Both the position numbers and the translations under genes were made by a program. DNA of 64,000 bases from Microtetraspora sp. NBRC 13810 (GTDB lineage: Bacteria; Actinomycetota; Actinomycetes; Streptosporangiales; Streptosporangiaceae): positions 62,001-126,000 of the forward strand of contig NZ_BSRQ01000021.1 of assembly GCF_030268685.1 (NCBI RefSeq). Direction: 5' to 3'. Positions 43,930 through 52,629 of this stretch are shown here, one piece after another. The notes below the pieces were generated by a model that ran no database searches, was not told the origin of the DNA, and was given only the letters and a program-made list of their open reading frames with translations. Every line of letters begins with the position of its first letter. The first letter of the stretch is position 1.

Positions 43930-45453
43930 ATGGGTGCCGAGATGCCGGATGTGGGGCCAGCTTTGATCGCGGGGCGATATCAGCTGGAGGAGCTGATCGG
44001 CCGGGGCGCCATGGCGGAGGTGTGGCGCGGCGTGGACCACCGGCTCGACATGCCGGTCGCGGTCAAGATCCTCAATCCGCTGGTGGCCGGCGTCTCCGCC
44101 GCCGACCGCTTCGCCCGCGAGGCACGGGCCGCCGCCCAGATCATGCACCGCAACGTGGTCACCGTGCTGGACATCGGCCTGGAGGGAAGCCGCCGCTTCC
44201 TGGTGATGGAACTGCTCACCGGCCGCAACCTCGCCGCCGAACTGGCCGTGCGCAGCCGGTTGCCCGTCGGTGAGGCCTGTGCCCTGCTCGCCCAGGCCGC
44301 AGCCGGTCTGGCGGCGGCTCACCGGGTCGGCGTGGTCCACCGCGACATCAAGCCCGCCAACCTCCACCTGGCAGGCGACGGCACGCTCAAGGTGGTCGAC
44401 TTCGGGCTGGCGCACATCGCGAGCGAGGCCGCCCGGCTGACCGCGGTCGGCACGTTCGTGGGCACCGCCGCCTACCTCGCTCCCGAACAGATCGACGGAT
44501 CGGGCGGGCAGGCCGCCTGCGACCTGTACGCGCTCGGCTGCGTGGCCTACGAGTTACTGTGCGGGCAGCCGCCGTTCACCGGCTCGGCGCCCGAACTGAT
44601 CCACCAGCACGTGCACCGCGCCCCAGCCAGGCCGAGCAGCCACCGGCCCGACATCCCCGCCGAGCTGGAGCGGCTGATCGGGGCCATGCTCGCCAAGAAA
44701 CCGGCTGAGCGGCCCGCCGGCGCCGAGCAGGTCGGGCAGGTCCTGGCGGCCATCGCCCACTCGGCCCGTGGGGTGAGGCCCGCCTGGCGGCCGGCTCCGG
44801 CGGCGCAGGTTCCCCCGCCGGGTACGGCTCGCGTCGGCGACACCACTGTGCTGGAGGTTCCCCGGCCCGGCCCGGCTGCCACGTCGGCGCAGGGGCGGCG
44901 TCCCCTGGTGCGGCTCGCGGTGGCCCTCGGCGCCGTTGTGGTCGTCCCCCTGGGGGCGGTCGCGGTGTTCTCCGACTCGGAGGACGAGACGGCGGCCCCG
45001 GTACCGTCCGCCACCGCCACTGTTCACGAGTCGACGCGGCCCGCGCCATCGGCCACCCCCACCGCCACCGTGGCCGCCAAGCTTACGACGAGCCCGACGC
45101 CCACGCCCGCCTCGCCGCCGTCCCGATCGGCCGAGCAGGACCCGCGCGTCTGGCTGATCGCCTTCGACCGCGCGGTGAGCGCTCAGCAGAGCCGTGGCGG
45201 GATCGACAGGGACCTGGCGAGGAAAGCACACAGGAAGATCCGTGAAGCGGGCGAGAAGCTGAGCGAGGGCAAGGTCCGCGAATCGCGCGAGGAGATCCAG
45301 GAACTGGTGAGAGACCTGAGCGAGGCTCGCCGGGAGAGGAGGCTCGCCCCCGGCCCTCTGACCACGTTCCTCACTGGTTCCCTCAAGGCGGTACAGGACG
45401 ATCGTGGGCGCTCTCGCGACGACGACGATGACGACGATGACGACGACGAGTAG
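43930..45453 (+). CDS. Membrane-anchored serine/threonine protein kinase
   Basis: 507 residues. The kinase domain spans residues 15-275: glycine loop IGRGAMAEVW, Lys46 in VAVKIL, HRDIKPANLHL (Asp139), DFGLA (Asp157) and APEQIDG. A Pro-rich juxtamembrane part, a helix at about 320-345 (VRLAVALGAVVVVPLGAVAV) and an extracytoplasmic region follow. That region has a Thr/Pro linker and a helical coiled-coil segment (RKAHRKIREAGEKLSEGKVR ESREEIQELVRDLSEARRER), ending in a run of nine Asp and a Glu. The acidic tail is encoded by a GAC/GAT run at 45418-45450. No PASTA repeats are present, so the ligand differs from that of PknB. Confidence 0.92.
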   Translation: MGAEMPDVGPALIAGRYQLEELIGRGAMAEVWRGVDHRLDMPVAVKILNPLVAGVSAADRFAREARAAAQIMHRNVVTVLDIGLEGSRRFLVMELLTGRNLAAELAVRSRLPVGEACALLAQAAAGLAAAHRVGVVHRDIKPANLHLAGDGTLKVVDFGLAHIASEAARLTAVGTFVGTAAYLAPEQIDGSGGQAACDLYALGCVAYELLCGQPPFTGSAPELIHQHVHRAPARPSSHRPDIPAELERLIGAMLAKKPAERPAGAEQVGQVLAAIAHSARGVRPAWRPAPAAQVPPPGTARVGDTTVLEVPRPGPAATSAQGRRPLVRLAVALGAVVVVPLGAVAVFSDSEDETAAPVPSATATVHESTRPAPSATPTATVAAKLTTSPTPTPASPPSRSAEQDPRVWLIAFDRAVSAQQSRGGIDRDLARKAHRKIREAGEKLSEGKVRESREEIQELVRDLSEARRERRLAPGPLTTFLTGSLKAVQDDRGRSRDDDDDDDDDDE

Positions 45454-45721
45454 TCAGGCGTAGTTGATCGGGGCGCGTCCGAGAGCATCGGTGCTGCGGG
45501 CCGCCCACCAGGCCGACGGTTTGCCGGAGCCCAAGCCTCGTGGCGGCTTCCTCGAAGGCGTCGAAGCAGACCGCTGATCAGGATGAAAGAGCTCACCGCT
45601 TCCGCGCCCCGACCAAGCCGTTGGCGGTGGGGTGGAGCCTCCGCCAGTACGACCGCCGCACCGCTCCGCGCCCTCCTTTCAGTCTCGTCTCGGACGGTTC
45701 GAGGGGGTTGCGATTGCTCGC
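45454..45721. other. Interval before the nucleoside regulon
   Basis: No intact gene. The minus strand around 45470-45570 has a weakly protein-like stretch (FDAFEEAATRLGLRQTVGLV) without start or family. The distal part leads into the operator-bearing promoter of the kinase gene. Confidence 0.3.
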
Positions 45722-45757
45722 CTAATCGATTAGAAACGTCGTCATCTAATCGATTGG
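45722..45757. promoter_or_regulatory. Twin LacI-type operators upstream of the nucleoside operon
   Basis: CTAATCGATTAG (45722-45733) is a perfect 12-bp palindrome; CTAATCGATTGG (45746-45757) is a second copy with one mismatch, centres 24 bp apart, ending 7 bases before the kinase start. The same perfect palindrome recurs at 55333-55344 at the other end of the locus. The LacI protein at 52630 is the obvious binder. Confidence 0.8.
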
Positions 45758-45764
45758 ATGCTTC

Positions 45765-46493
45765 ATGGCGTTAACCTTCGAACCGACCGTCGTCGTTGTC
45801 GGATCCGTGAATCTCGACACGACGATCCGCGTCGCCATGCTGCCCCTCCCGGGCGAGACCGTCCTCGCCGCGACGAACCACCGCCGGCTCGAGGGCAAGG
45901 GAGCCAATCAGGCCGTCGCCGCGGCGGAGGCCGGAGCGTCCGTCGGCATCGTCTGCGCGCCGGGCGAGGACCATGCCGCCGCACAGGCCCTCAGGTGGCT
46001 ACGGTCACGGGCTGTCGAGGTCCGGCCGGTGCGCGATCAGACCCGCCCCACCGGTCGGGCCTGGGTCATGGTCGACGACCACGGCGAGAACGCCATCATC
46101 GTCGACCGGTGCGCCAACGCGGCGCTCACGCCCGACCTGGCCATCGCCGCCGTCCTCGACAGGACGCGCGCCAGGGGCGGGGCGAACGCCACGCTCGTCG
46201 CCCAGGCGGACATCGCGCGGCGATGGGGTATCGACGTCATCATCACGCTCGGCGCCGAGGGCGCTGCGATCATCTCGCCCGACGGCGGGATTCGCCGGGT
46301 GCCGGCACCTCCGGTCGACGTCGTCGTGGACACGTCGGGAGCGGGCGACGCCCTCGTGGGAGCGGTCGCCGCCGCACTGAGCCGGGGCCTTTCCCTGCAC
46401 GAAGCCGCGGAGGACGGCGTCGCCGCCGGGGCTCGTGCGGTGCGCCGCTGGGGCGCATCGGGCATCGGACATGAACAAGGAAGTAATCGATGA
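45765..46493 (+). CDS. PfkB-family (ribokinase-like) sugar kinase, internally shortened
   Basis: 242 residues, whereas ribokinases have about 300. The N-terminal half (VVVVGSVNLDTTIRVAMLPL, RRLEGKGANQAVAAAEAGAS) and the C-terminal half with the anion-hole and catalytic base (DTSGAGDALVGAVAAALSRG) are typical. After CANAALTPDLAIAAVL about 55-60 residues normally carrying the central strands and the NxxE motif are missing, yet the frame is kept. In this operon it would phosphorylate ribose released by the nucleoside hydrolase. The deletion raises doubt about activity. Its end overlaps the next gene by ATGA. Confidence 0.78.
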   Translation: MALTFEPTVVVVGSVNLDTTIRVAMLPLPGETVLAATNHRRLEGKGANQAVAAAEAGASVGIVCAPGEDHAAAQALRWLRSRAVEVRPVRDQTRPTGRAWVMVDDHGENAIIVDRCANAALTPDLAIAAVLDRTRARGGANATLVAQADIARRWGIDVIITLGAEGAAIISPDGGIRRVPAPPVDVVVDTSGAGDALVGAVAAALSRGLSLHEAAEDGVAAGARAVRRWGASGIGHEQGSNR

Positions 46494-47536
46494 ACATGAA
46501 CAAGGTGCGGGTCGGCGTGCTGGCCTTCCTGATGGCGGCGACGAGCACGACACTGGCCGGATGCGGCGCACCGCCCACAAGCGGCGGTGCGGACGAGGCG
46601 GCGCCGTCGCTCTGTATGGTCACGGACACGAACGGGATCGACGACGGCTCGTTCAACGAACTGACCTACGTCGGGCTGACCCGGGCGGGTGGGACCGAGC
46701 CGACCGTGACGATCTCGCGCACCCCCGACGACTACGTGCCGAACGTCGAGAGCCTGGTCAGCGGCGACTGCAAACTGGTCGTCGGCATCGGTTTCAATCT
46801 GGTCGACGCCATCAGATCCGCCGCCGAGGCGAACCCGGAGATCCGGTTCGCGATCGTCGACGACGGTTCGATCGACCTTCCGAACGTGACGACGATAACC
46901 TTCGACATCACGCCCGCCGCGTTCCTGGCCGGCTACACCGCGGCGAGCTACTCGACCACCGGCGTGGTCGGCACGTACGGCGGCACGCAGATCCCGCCCG
47001 TCACCGCGTTCATGGACGGCTTCGCCCGCGGCGTCGACTACTTCAACAGGCAGCACAACGCCTCCGTGACGGTGGTCGGATGGAACGTCGCCAAGCAGAC
47101 GGGGACGTTCGTGGGCGGCTACGCGGCGGGCGTCGAGGCCAAGACGGTCGCCCAGAGCCTGCTGGACCAGGACGCTGACGTACTGATGCCGGTCGGCGGT
47201 CCGATCTACCAGTCCGCGGCGGAGGCGATCCGCGACCGCGGGACGTCCGCCGCGCTCATCGGCGTCGACACCGACGGGTACGAGTCGGATCCGAAGTATC
47301 AGGACCTGTTCCTCACGTCGGTGCTGAAGCATGTCGACGTGGCGGTCGCCCAGGCGGCCGGCGCGACGGGCGACGCGGCCGGCGCGGCCGGCGCGGCCGA
47401 CTACGTCGGCACCCTGGCGAACAACGGCGTCGGGGTCGCGCCCTTCCACGACTTGGCGGACCGGGCCGGCCCCGCCCTCGGCGCGGAGTTGGACAAGATC
47501 CGGGCCGGCCTCATCGACGGCTCTGTCAAGCCGTGA
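46490..47536 (+). CDS. BMP-family nucleoside-binding lipoprotein
   Basis: 348 residues with lipobox (TTLAGCGAP) and the Bmp/PnrA/Med fold: LCMVTDTNGIDDGSFNELTY, GFNLVDAIRSAAEANPEIRF, ITPAAFLAGYTAASYSTTGV VGTYGG, QDADVLMPVGGPIYQSAAEA and GVDTDGYESDPKYQDLFLTS. Members such as PnrA bind nucleosides for ABC import. The ATG overlaps the kinase stop and has GGAAG upstream. A GAAGAAGA-type Ala/Gly repeat near residues 290-300 is encoded by short GCGGCCGGC repeats. Confidence 0.9.
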   Translation: MNMNKVRVGVLAFLMAATSTTLAGCGAPPTSGGADEAAPSLCMVTDTNGIDDGSFNELTYVGLTRAGGTEPTVTISRTPDDYVPNVESLVSGDCKLVVGIGFNLVDAIRSAAEANPEIRFAIVDDGSIDLPNVTTITFDITPAAFLAGYTAASYSTTGVVGTYGGTQIPPVTAFMDGFARGVDYFNRQHNASVTVVGWNVAKQTGTFVGGYAAGVEAKTVAQSLLDQDADVLMPVGGPIYQSAAEAIRDRGTSAALIGVDTDGYESDPKYQDLFLTSVLKHVDVAVAQAAGATGDAAGAAGAADYVGTLANNGVGVAPFHDLADRAGPALGAELDKIRAGLIDGSVKP

Positions 47537-47558
47537 CCCGGAAGGGAGGCCAGACCTC

Positions 47559-49073
47559 ATGAAACTCGAGCTCCGCGGCATCACCAAGCGGTTCGGCAGC
47601 CTGACCGCGAATGACCACATCGACCTGGTGATCAGGTCTGGCGAGATCCACTGCCTTCTCGGCGAGAACGGCGCGGGCAAGTCCACCCTCATGAACGTGC
47701 TGTACGGCCTGCACCAGGCCGATGAGGGCGAGATCCTCCTGGACGGCGTGGCACAACGGTTCGCCGGCCCCGGCGATGCGATGAACGCCGGGATCGGTAT
47801 GGTGCACCAGCACTTCATGCTCATCCCCGTGTTCACAGTCGCCGAGAACATGATGCTCGGCGACGAGCCCACACGTGGCGGTGGCGTTCTCGACCTCGAC
47901 GCCGCCCGGGGCCGCGTTCGGGAGATCTCGGAGCGCTTCGGATTCGACATCGACCCCGACGCGGTCGTGGGGGATCTCCCGGTCGGCGTGCAGCAGCGCG
48001 TCGAGATCGTCAAGGCCCTCTCCCGTGACGCCCGGATACTGGTCTTCGACGAGCCCACCGCCGTGCTCACGCCCCCGGAGATCGACGAGCTGATGGCGGT
48101 CATGCGCCGGCTCAGGGAGCGCGGCACCGCGATCGTGTTCATCACCCACAAGCTGCGTGAGGTGCGCGAGGTCGCCGACCGCATCACGGTGGTGCGTCTC
48201 GGCAAGGTGGTCGGCGAGGCCCCGCCCACGGCCGGCGACGCCGAGCTCGCGTCGATGATGGTGGGCCGCGCGGTCGAGCTGACCGTGCAGAAGGCGCCGG
48301 CCAGGCTCGGGGATGCCGCGCTCGCCCTGCGCGACCTGTCCGTGATCGACGCGCGCGGCCAGTACGTCGTGTCACACGTCGACCTGGTGGTCCGGCGCGG
48401 GGAGATTCTCGCGATCGCGGGTGTGCAGGGCAACGGCCAGACCGAGCTGACGGAGTCGATCCTCGGGCTGCAGCCGCGAGTCGAGGGCTCGATCACGCTC
48501 GACGGAGTCGAGCTTGTCGGTCGCACGCCGCGGCAGATCCTCGACGCGGGCGTCGGGTTCGTGCCGGAGGACCGCACGGTGGACGGCTTCGTCGCCGAGT
48601 TCACCATCGCCGAGAACCTCATGCTCGACCGCACGAACGGCGCTCCGTTCGTCCGGGCGGGCGCGCTTCAGCTCGACGCGATCGAGATGTTCGCCCGTGC
48701 CGCGATCAGCGAATTCGACATCCGCGCGCAGGGGATCGACACCCACGTCGGCCGCCTGTCCGGCGGCAATCAGCAGAAGGTCGTGCTCGCCCGGGAGCTG
48801 AATCGCGAGCTGCGGCTGTTCGTCGCCGCCCAGCCCACCCGCGGCGTCGACGTCGGCTCGATCGAGTTCATCCACAAGCGGATCGTTCGGACCCGCGACG
48901 CGGGGGTGCCCGTGATCGTCGTGTCGACCGAGCTCGACGAGGTCGTCGCGCTCGCCGACCGCATCGCCGTGATGTACCGCGGGGGGATCGTCGGCGTCGT
49001 GCCCGGTGACACCCCACGCGACGTGCTCGGCGCCATGATGGCCGGCGTCACACCCCAGGCGGTGGCGACGTGA
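47559..49073 (+). CDS. Nucleoside ABC transporter ATPase (two fused NBDs)
   Basis: 504 residues with two nucleotide-binding domains, as in NupA/RbsA-type importers. NBD1 has Walker A GENGAGKST, the GIGMVHQHFMLIPVFTVAEN Q-loop typical of the BMP-linked branch, LPVGVQQRVEIVKAL signature and ILVFDEPTAVLTP. NBD2 has a degenerate Walker A (GVQGNGQTE), signature LSGGNQQKVVLAREL and a Walker B in which the expected DExT is AAQPTRGVD. The last is usual for these transporters. ATG 47559 has GGGAGG. Confidence 0.93.
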   Translation: MKLELRGITKRFGSLTANDHIDLVIRSGEIHCLLGENGAGKSTLMNVLYGLHQADEGEILLDGVAQRFAGPGDAMNAGIGMVHQHFMLIPVFTVAENMMLGDEPTRGGGVLDLDAARGRVREISERFGFDIDPDAVVGDLPVGVQQRVEIVKALSRDARILVFDEPTAVLTPPEIDELMAVMRRLRERGTAIVFITHKLREVREVADRITVVRLGKVVGEAPPTAGDAELASMMVGRAVELTVQKAPARLGDAALALRDLSVIDARGQYVVSHVDLVVRRGEILAIAGVQGNGQTELTESILGLQPRVEGSITLDGVELVGRTPRQILDAGVGFVPEDRTVDGFVAEFTIAENLMLDRTNGAPFVRAGALQLDAIEMFARAAISEFDIRAQGIDTHVGRLSGGNQQKVVLARELNRELRLFVAAQPTRGVDVGSIEFIHKRIVRTRDAGVPVIVVSTELDEVVALADRIAVMYRGGIVGVVPGDTPRDVLGAMMAGVTPQAVAT

Positions 49074-50293
49074 GACAGGACACACTCCGCTCCCATCGGG
49101 TCCTCAGGGAGATCCTCGGCGGCAACGCCGTCGTCTCCGTCCTCGCGATCGGGCTCGCCCTGCTGGTCGGCAGCATCCTCGTCGTGTTCACCGATCCCGA
49201 GGTGCAGGCGGCATCCGGATACCTGTTCGCGCGTCCCGCCGACACCGTCCGGGCGGTCGGCGACGCCATCGGCGGCGCATGCTCGGCGCTGTTCCAGGGG
49301 GCCGTCTTCAACGGGACGCGCGCGGGCTGGGCGAACCAGATCAAGCCGCTCACCGAGACGCTCACCGTCGCGACCCCGCTCATCGCGGCCGGTCTCGGTG
49401 TCTCTGTCGCGTTCCGGGCCGGCATGTTCAACATCGGAGGCCGAGGGCAGATGCTCATCGCGGCCGCCGTCGCCGGCTGGATCAGCTGGTCGTTCCCGAT
49501 GCCGCACCTGCTGCACATGCTCGTCTGCGTGCTCGGCGCGATGGTCGGCGGCGCGCTCTGGGGCGGCCTCGCGGGTGTGCTCAAGGCCCGGACCGGCGCG
49601 CACGAGGTGATCGTCACGATCATGCTCAACTACGTCGCCTTCTACCTGGTGTCGTTCCTGCTGCGGACTCCCGGGGCGCTGCAGGCGCCCGGCTCGGCCA
49701 ATCCGAAGTCGCCGGCGGCGCTCGACACGGCGGTGATGCCGACGCTGTCGGATCTGCTCGGCGTAGGTTCCTTCCGCCTGCACGCCGGGTTCATCCTGGT
49801 GGTCGCGGCCACGATCCTCATCTGGTGGGTGCTGAACCGTTCCGGCGTGGGCTTCCGGTTCCGGGTGGTCGGCGAGAACCCGAATGCGGCCCGGGTCGCC
49901 GGGATCGATGTGAAGCGCGTGTACCTGGTCGCGATGATGATGTCCGGCGGGCTCATCGGCCTCGCCGGTGCTTCGCAGGTGCTCGGCACGACGACCACGG
50001 GCTTCGGTTCGGGGATCGACGCGGGCATCGGCTTCGACGCCATCACGATCGCCCTGCTCGGACGCTCGCGTCCGTGGGGCGTCTTCGCCAGCGGCCTCAT
50101 GTTCGGCGCGCTCAAGACGGGCGGGTACGCGATGCAGGCGGCCCAGGCGGTCCCGATCGACCTCGTCCTCGTCGTGCAGTCCGTGATCGTCCTGCTGATC
50201 GCGGCGCCGCCCCTCGTACGCGCCGTGTTCCGGCTGCCCGCCCCGGCCGCCACCACCCTGCCGCACCGCGCCCCGAAGGCGGTGAACAGGTGA
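49070..50293 (+). CDS. Nucleoside ABC transporter permease, first subunit
   Basis: 407 residues of the BPD_transp_2 family with about ten helices: VVSVLAIGLALLVGSILVVF, a long outer loop, VATPLIAAGLGVSVAFRAGM FNIGGRGQM (the family signature FNIG.EGQ), HEVIVTIMLNYVAFYLVSFL and GIDAGIGFDAITIALLGRSR. GTG 49070 overlaps the ATPase stop (GTGA). It pairs with the 50290 product. Confidence 0.93.
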   Translation: MRQDTLRSHRVLREILGGNAVVSVLAIGLALLVGSILVVFTDPEVQAASGYLFARPADTVRAVGDAIGGACSALFQGAVFNGTRAGWANQIKPLTETLTVATPLIAAGLGVSVAFRAGMFNIGGRGQMLIAAAVAGWISWSFPMPHLLHMLVCVLGAMVGGALWGGLAGVLKARTGAHEVIVTIMLNYVAFYLVSFLLRTPGALQAPGSANPKSPAALDTAVMPTLSDLLGVGSFRLHAGFILVVAATILIWWVLNRSGVGFRFRVVGENPNAARVAGIDVKRVYLVAMMMSGGLIGLAGASQVLGTTTTGFGSGIDAGIGFDAITIALLGRSRPWGVFASGLMFGALKTGGYAMQAAQAVPIDLVLVVQSVIVLLIAAPPLVRAVFRLPAPAATTLPHRAPKAVNR

Positions 50294-51576
50294 GCGGCGT
50301 GAGCGACACCGCGACGAAGACCGTCGGCGCCCGAAAGGCCGTGAGCCGCGACCGGAAGGCGCCGATCGTGCTCGACACGTTCGCCGTCATCGCCCTCGTA
50401 CTCGGCTTCGCGGTCCCCCGTACCGGAACGAGCACCTTCGGCCTCGCGACGCGAGGCGACCTCGTCGCGCTGCCCCCGCTGGCGGTCCCCACGGGCGGCA
50501 CCGTCACCGCGCTCGCCCTCGTGCTCGCCGGGCTCGCGGTCGCGGCCCACGTGTACGTGCTGTTCGGCGCCGCCCGGCGGGTGCCGATCTGGCTCATCGC
50601 GGGGTTCGCGGTCGTGTTCCTCGTCGCGTTCCTGACCTGGGCGTCGGCGGGACGGACCGTCCCCGTCCCCGGGCTGCTGATCGGCAGCCTCGCGCTCGGC
50701 ACCCCGCTGATCTTCGGCGCCCTCGGCGGGGTCATCGGCGAACGCGCGGGCGTCGTGAACGTCGCGATCGAGGGCCAACTGCTGCTCGGTGCGTTCTCGG
50801 CCGCCGTCGTCGGGTCGGTCACCCGTCAACCCGTCCTCGGGCTCGTCGCGGCGATGGCCGCCGGCATCCTCGTCGCTCTCGTGCTTGCCGTTTTCGCGAT
50901 CCGGTACATCGTCGACCAGGTCATCGTCGGCGTCGTGTTGAACGTGCTCGTGATCGGGCTGACGGGCTTCCTGTACGCGAAAGTGCTGAAGTCCGACGTC
51001 GAACTGTTCAACGCGCCCGACCGTTTCCCCGTGCTGCCGATTCCCGGGCTGTCGGCCATCCCGATCATCGGGCCGGTGGTCTTCCGGCAGACGATCATCG
51101 TGTACCTCATGTACATCGCGGTGTTCGCGGTGTGGTTCGGCCTGTTCAAGACCCGCTGGGGTCTGCGGGTCCGTGCGGTCGGCGAGTACCCGGCCGCGGC
51201 CGACACGGTCGGCATCGACGTCAACCGCACCCGGTTCCGGAACGTCGCCCTGGCCGGCGCGGTCGCCGGCGTCGGCGGCGCCTACTTCACACTTGACTCC
51301 GTCGGCGCGTTCAACAAGGAGATGACGAACGGCATGGGCTTCATCGCCCTCGCGGCCGTCATCTTCGGCCGATGGCATCCGATCCGGGCCGCGTTCGCGG
51401 CGCTGCTGTTCGGATTCGCCACGAACCTGCAGAGCATGCTGGGCATCATCGGCTCCCCCGTGCCGAGCGAGTTCATGCTCATGCTGCCCTACGCCGTCAC
51501 GGTGTTCGCGGTCGCCGGCCTGGCCGGGCGGTCCCGCGCGCCCGCGGCGGCCGGAAAGCCTTACCTCAAGTCCTGA
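50290..51576 (+). CDS. Nucleoside ABC transporter permease, second subunit
   Basis: 428 residues of the BPD_transp_2 family: GTPLIFGALGGVIGERAGVV NVAIEGQLLLGAF (signature NVAIEGQ), IVDQVIVGVVLNVLVIGLTG, GLFKTRWGLRVRAVGEYPAA and MGFIALAAVIFGRWHPIRAA. The N-terminal 130 residues add extra helices. GTG 50290 overlaps the first permease stop (GTGA). A 66-bp gap then leads to the nucleoside hydrolase. Confidence 0.92.
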   Translation: MSGVSDTATKTVGARKAVSRDRKAPIVLDTFAVIALVLGFAVPRTGTSTFGLATRGDLVALPPLAVPTGGTVTALALVLAGLAVAAHVYVLFGAARRVPIWLIAGFAVVFLVAFLTWASAGRTVPVPGLLIGSLALGTPLIFGALGGVIGERAGVVNVAIEGQLLLGAFSAAVVGSVTRQPVLGLVAAMAAGILVALVLAVFAIRYIVDQVIVGVVLNVLVIGLTGFLYAKVLKSDVELFNAPDRFPVLPIPGLSAIPIIGPVVFRQTIIVYLMYIAVFAVWFGLFKTRWGLRVRAVGEYPAAADTVGIDVNRTRFRNVALAGAVAGVGGAYFTLDSVGAFNKEMTNGMGFIALAAVIFGRWHPIRAAFAALLFGFATNLQSMLGIIGSPVPSEFMLMLPYAVTVFAVAGLAGRSRAPAAAGKPYLKS

Positions 51577-51642
51577 GAGTCCTCCACCAAGTGCCGAGTT
51601 CACAGAAACCCCGAGTTCACCGAAACAAGGAGAAGATCACCC

Positions 51643-52569
51643 GTGCCGCAGAGTCTCGTCATCGACACCGACACCGCGTCCGACGACGCCGTCGCCCTGT
51701 TGATGGCCGCGCGCGATCCACGATCGGAGATCCGCGCCGTAACGGTCGTCGCCGGGAACGTGCCCCTCGTGCAGGGCGTCCGTAACGCGAAGGCCACCCT
51801 CGAACTGGTGGGAGCGTCCGACGTGCCGGTGTGGGCGGGATGCCCCGCTCCGCTCATCCGCGATCTCGGGACCGCGCAGAACGTGCACGGCTCCGACGGG
51901 ATGAGCGGAACGCCGCTGCCCGAGCCGCGGATGGCGACGCAGGACGGCCACGCCGTGCTCGCGCTTCTCGACATCGCCCGTGACGAGCCCGGGCGGCATA
52001 CGCTCGTGACGCTGGGACCGCTGACGAACATCGCGGCCGCCATCACGATCGACCCCGAGTTCCTCACGAGGTTCGAACACACCTACATGATGCTGGGCAC
52101 CAGCGACGGCAACGGCAACGTGTCCGCGATCGGCGAGTACAACGCCTGGGCCGACCCCGAGGCGGCGCAGATCGTGCTCCGGGCGCCGGGTGAGAAGACC
52201 ATGGTCGGCTGGGACATCTCCCGCAAGTACGCGGTGATCGATCCGGATGAGGATCGTCGCCTGCGCGACCTCGGGAAACTCGGGCGGTTCGCCGCCGACA
52301 TCAACCGCGACGTGCACGTGTTCGCGGTCGAGGAGACCGGGTTGGCCGGCTATGACCTCCCCGACCCCATCGCCATGGCGATCGCCATCGATCCCGGCCT
52401 GATCGTCGACGCCGAGGACCTCCACCTTCAGGTGGCGACCGACGCGACGACCCGTGGGCACACCTACGCCGACCGTCGCACCCCTCCGCGACCGGTGAAC
52501 ACCCGCGTCGTGACGCGTGTCGACGGCCAGGTCTTCCTCGACACGCTGCGGGCCGCCCTGACCCTCTGA
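51643..52569 (+). CDS. Nucleoside hydrolase (IunH/Cd-URH family)
   Basis: Hydrolyses the N-glycosidic bond of imported nucleosides to base and ribose. The N-terminal VIDTDTASDDAVALLMAARD is the Asp cluster that holds Ca2+ (D8, D10, D14, D15). HGSDGMSG, TLVTLGPLTNIAAAITIDP and EYNAWADPEAAQIVLRAP supply substrate and Ca ligands. 308 residues is standard. GTG 51643 has AAGGAG upstream. It is the last structural gene of the rightward operon, followed by a strong terminator and the LacI gene. Confidence 0.92.
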   Translation: MPQSLVIDTDTASDDAVALLMAARDPRSEIRAVTVVAGNVPLVQGVRNAKATLELVGASDVPVWAGCPAPLIRDLGTAQNVHGSDGMSGTPLPEPRMATQDGHAVLALLDIARDEPGRHTLVTLGPLTNIAAAITIDPEFLTRFEHTYMMLGTSDGNGNVSAIGEYNAWADPEAAQIVLRAPGEKTMVGWDISRKYAVIDPDEDRRLRDLGKLGRFAADINRDVHVFAVEETGLAGYDLPDPIAMAIAIDPGLIVDAEDLHLQVATDATTRGHTYADRRTPPRPVNTRVVTRVDGQVFLDTLRAALTL

Positions 52570-52577
52570 CGCGGCCC

Positions 52578-52616
52578 GGGGCGGCGCCGGTCAGGTCCTT
52601 CGACCGGCGCCGCCCC
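52578..52616 (+). terminator. Strong stem-loop terminator
   Basis: GGGGCGGCGCCGGTC and GACCGGCGCCGCCCC form a perfect 15-bp stem with a 9-nt loop, 8 bases after the nucleoside hydrolase stop. It separates the transport operon from the regulator. Confidence 0.88.
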
Positions 52617-52629
52617 ACGCGGCAGTAGA

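Noticed and set aside
45418..45450. GAC/GAT run considered as a frameshift or assembly artefact
   Set aside because: The frame is intact, ends in a normal stop and gives an acidic tail; homopolymer-like codon runs of this kind occur in real genes.
46037..48634. 865-codon minus-strand frame across kinase, BMP lipoprotein and ATPase
   Set aside because: Antisense to three overlapping, motif-rich genes; Ser/Arg-rich composition typical of a shadow.
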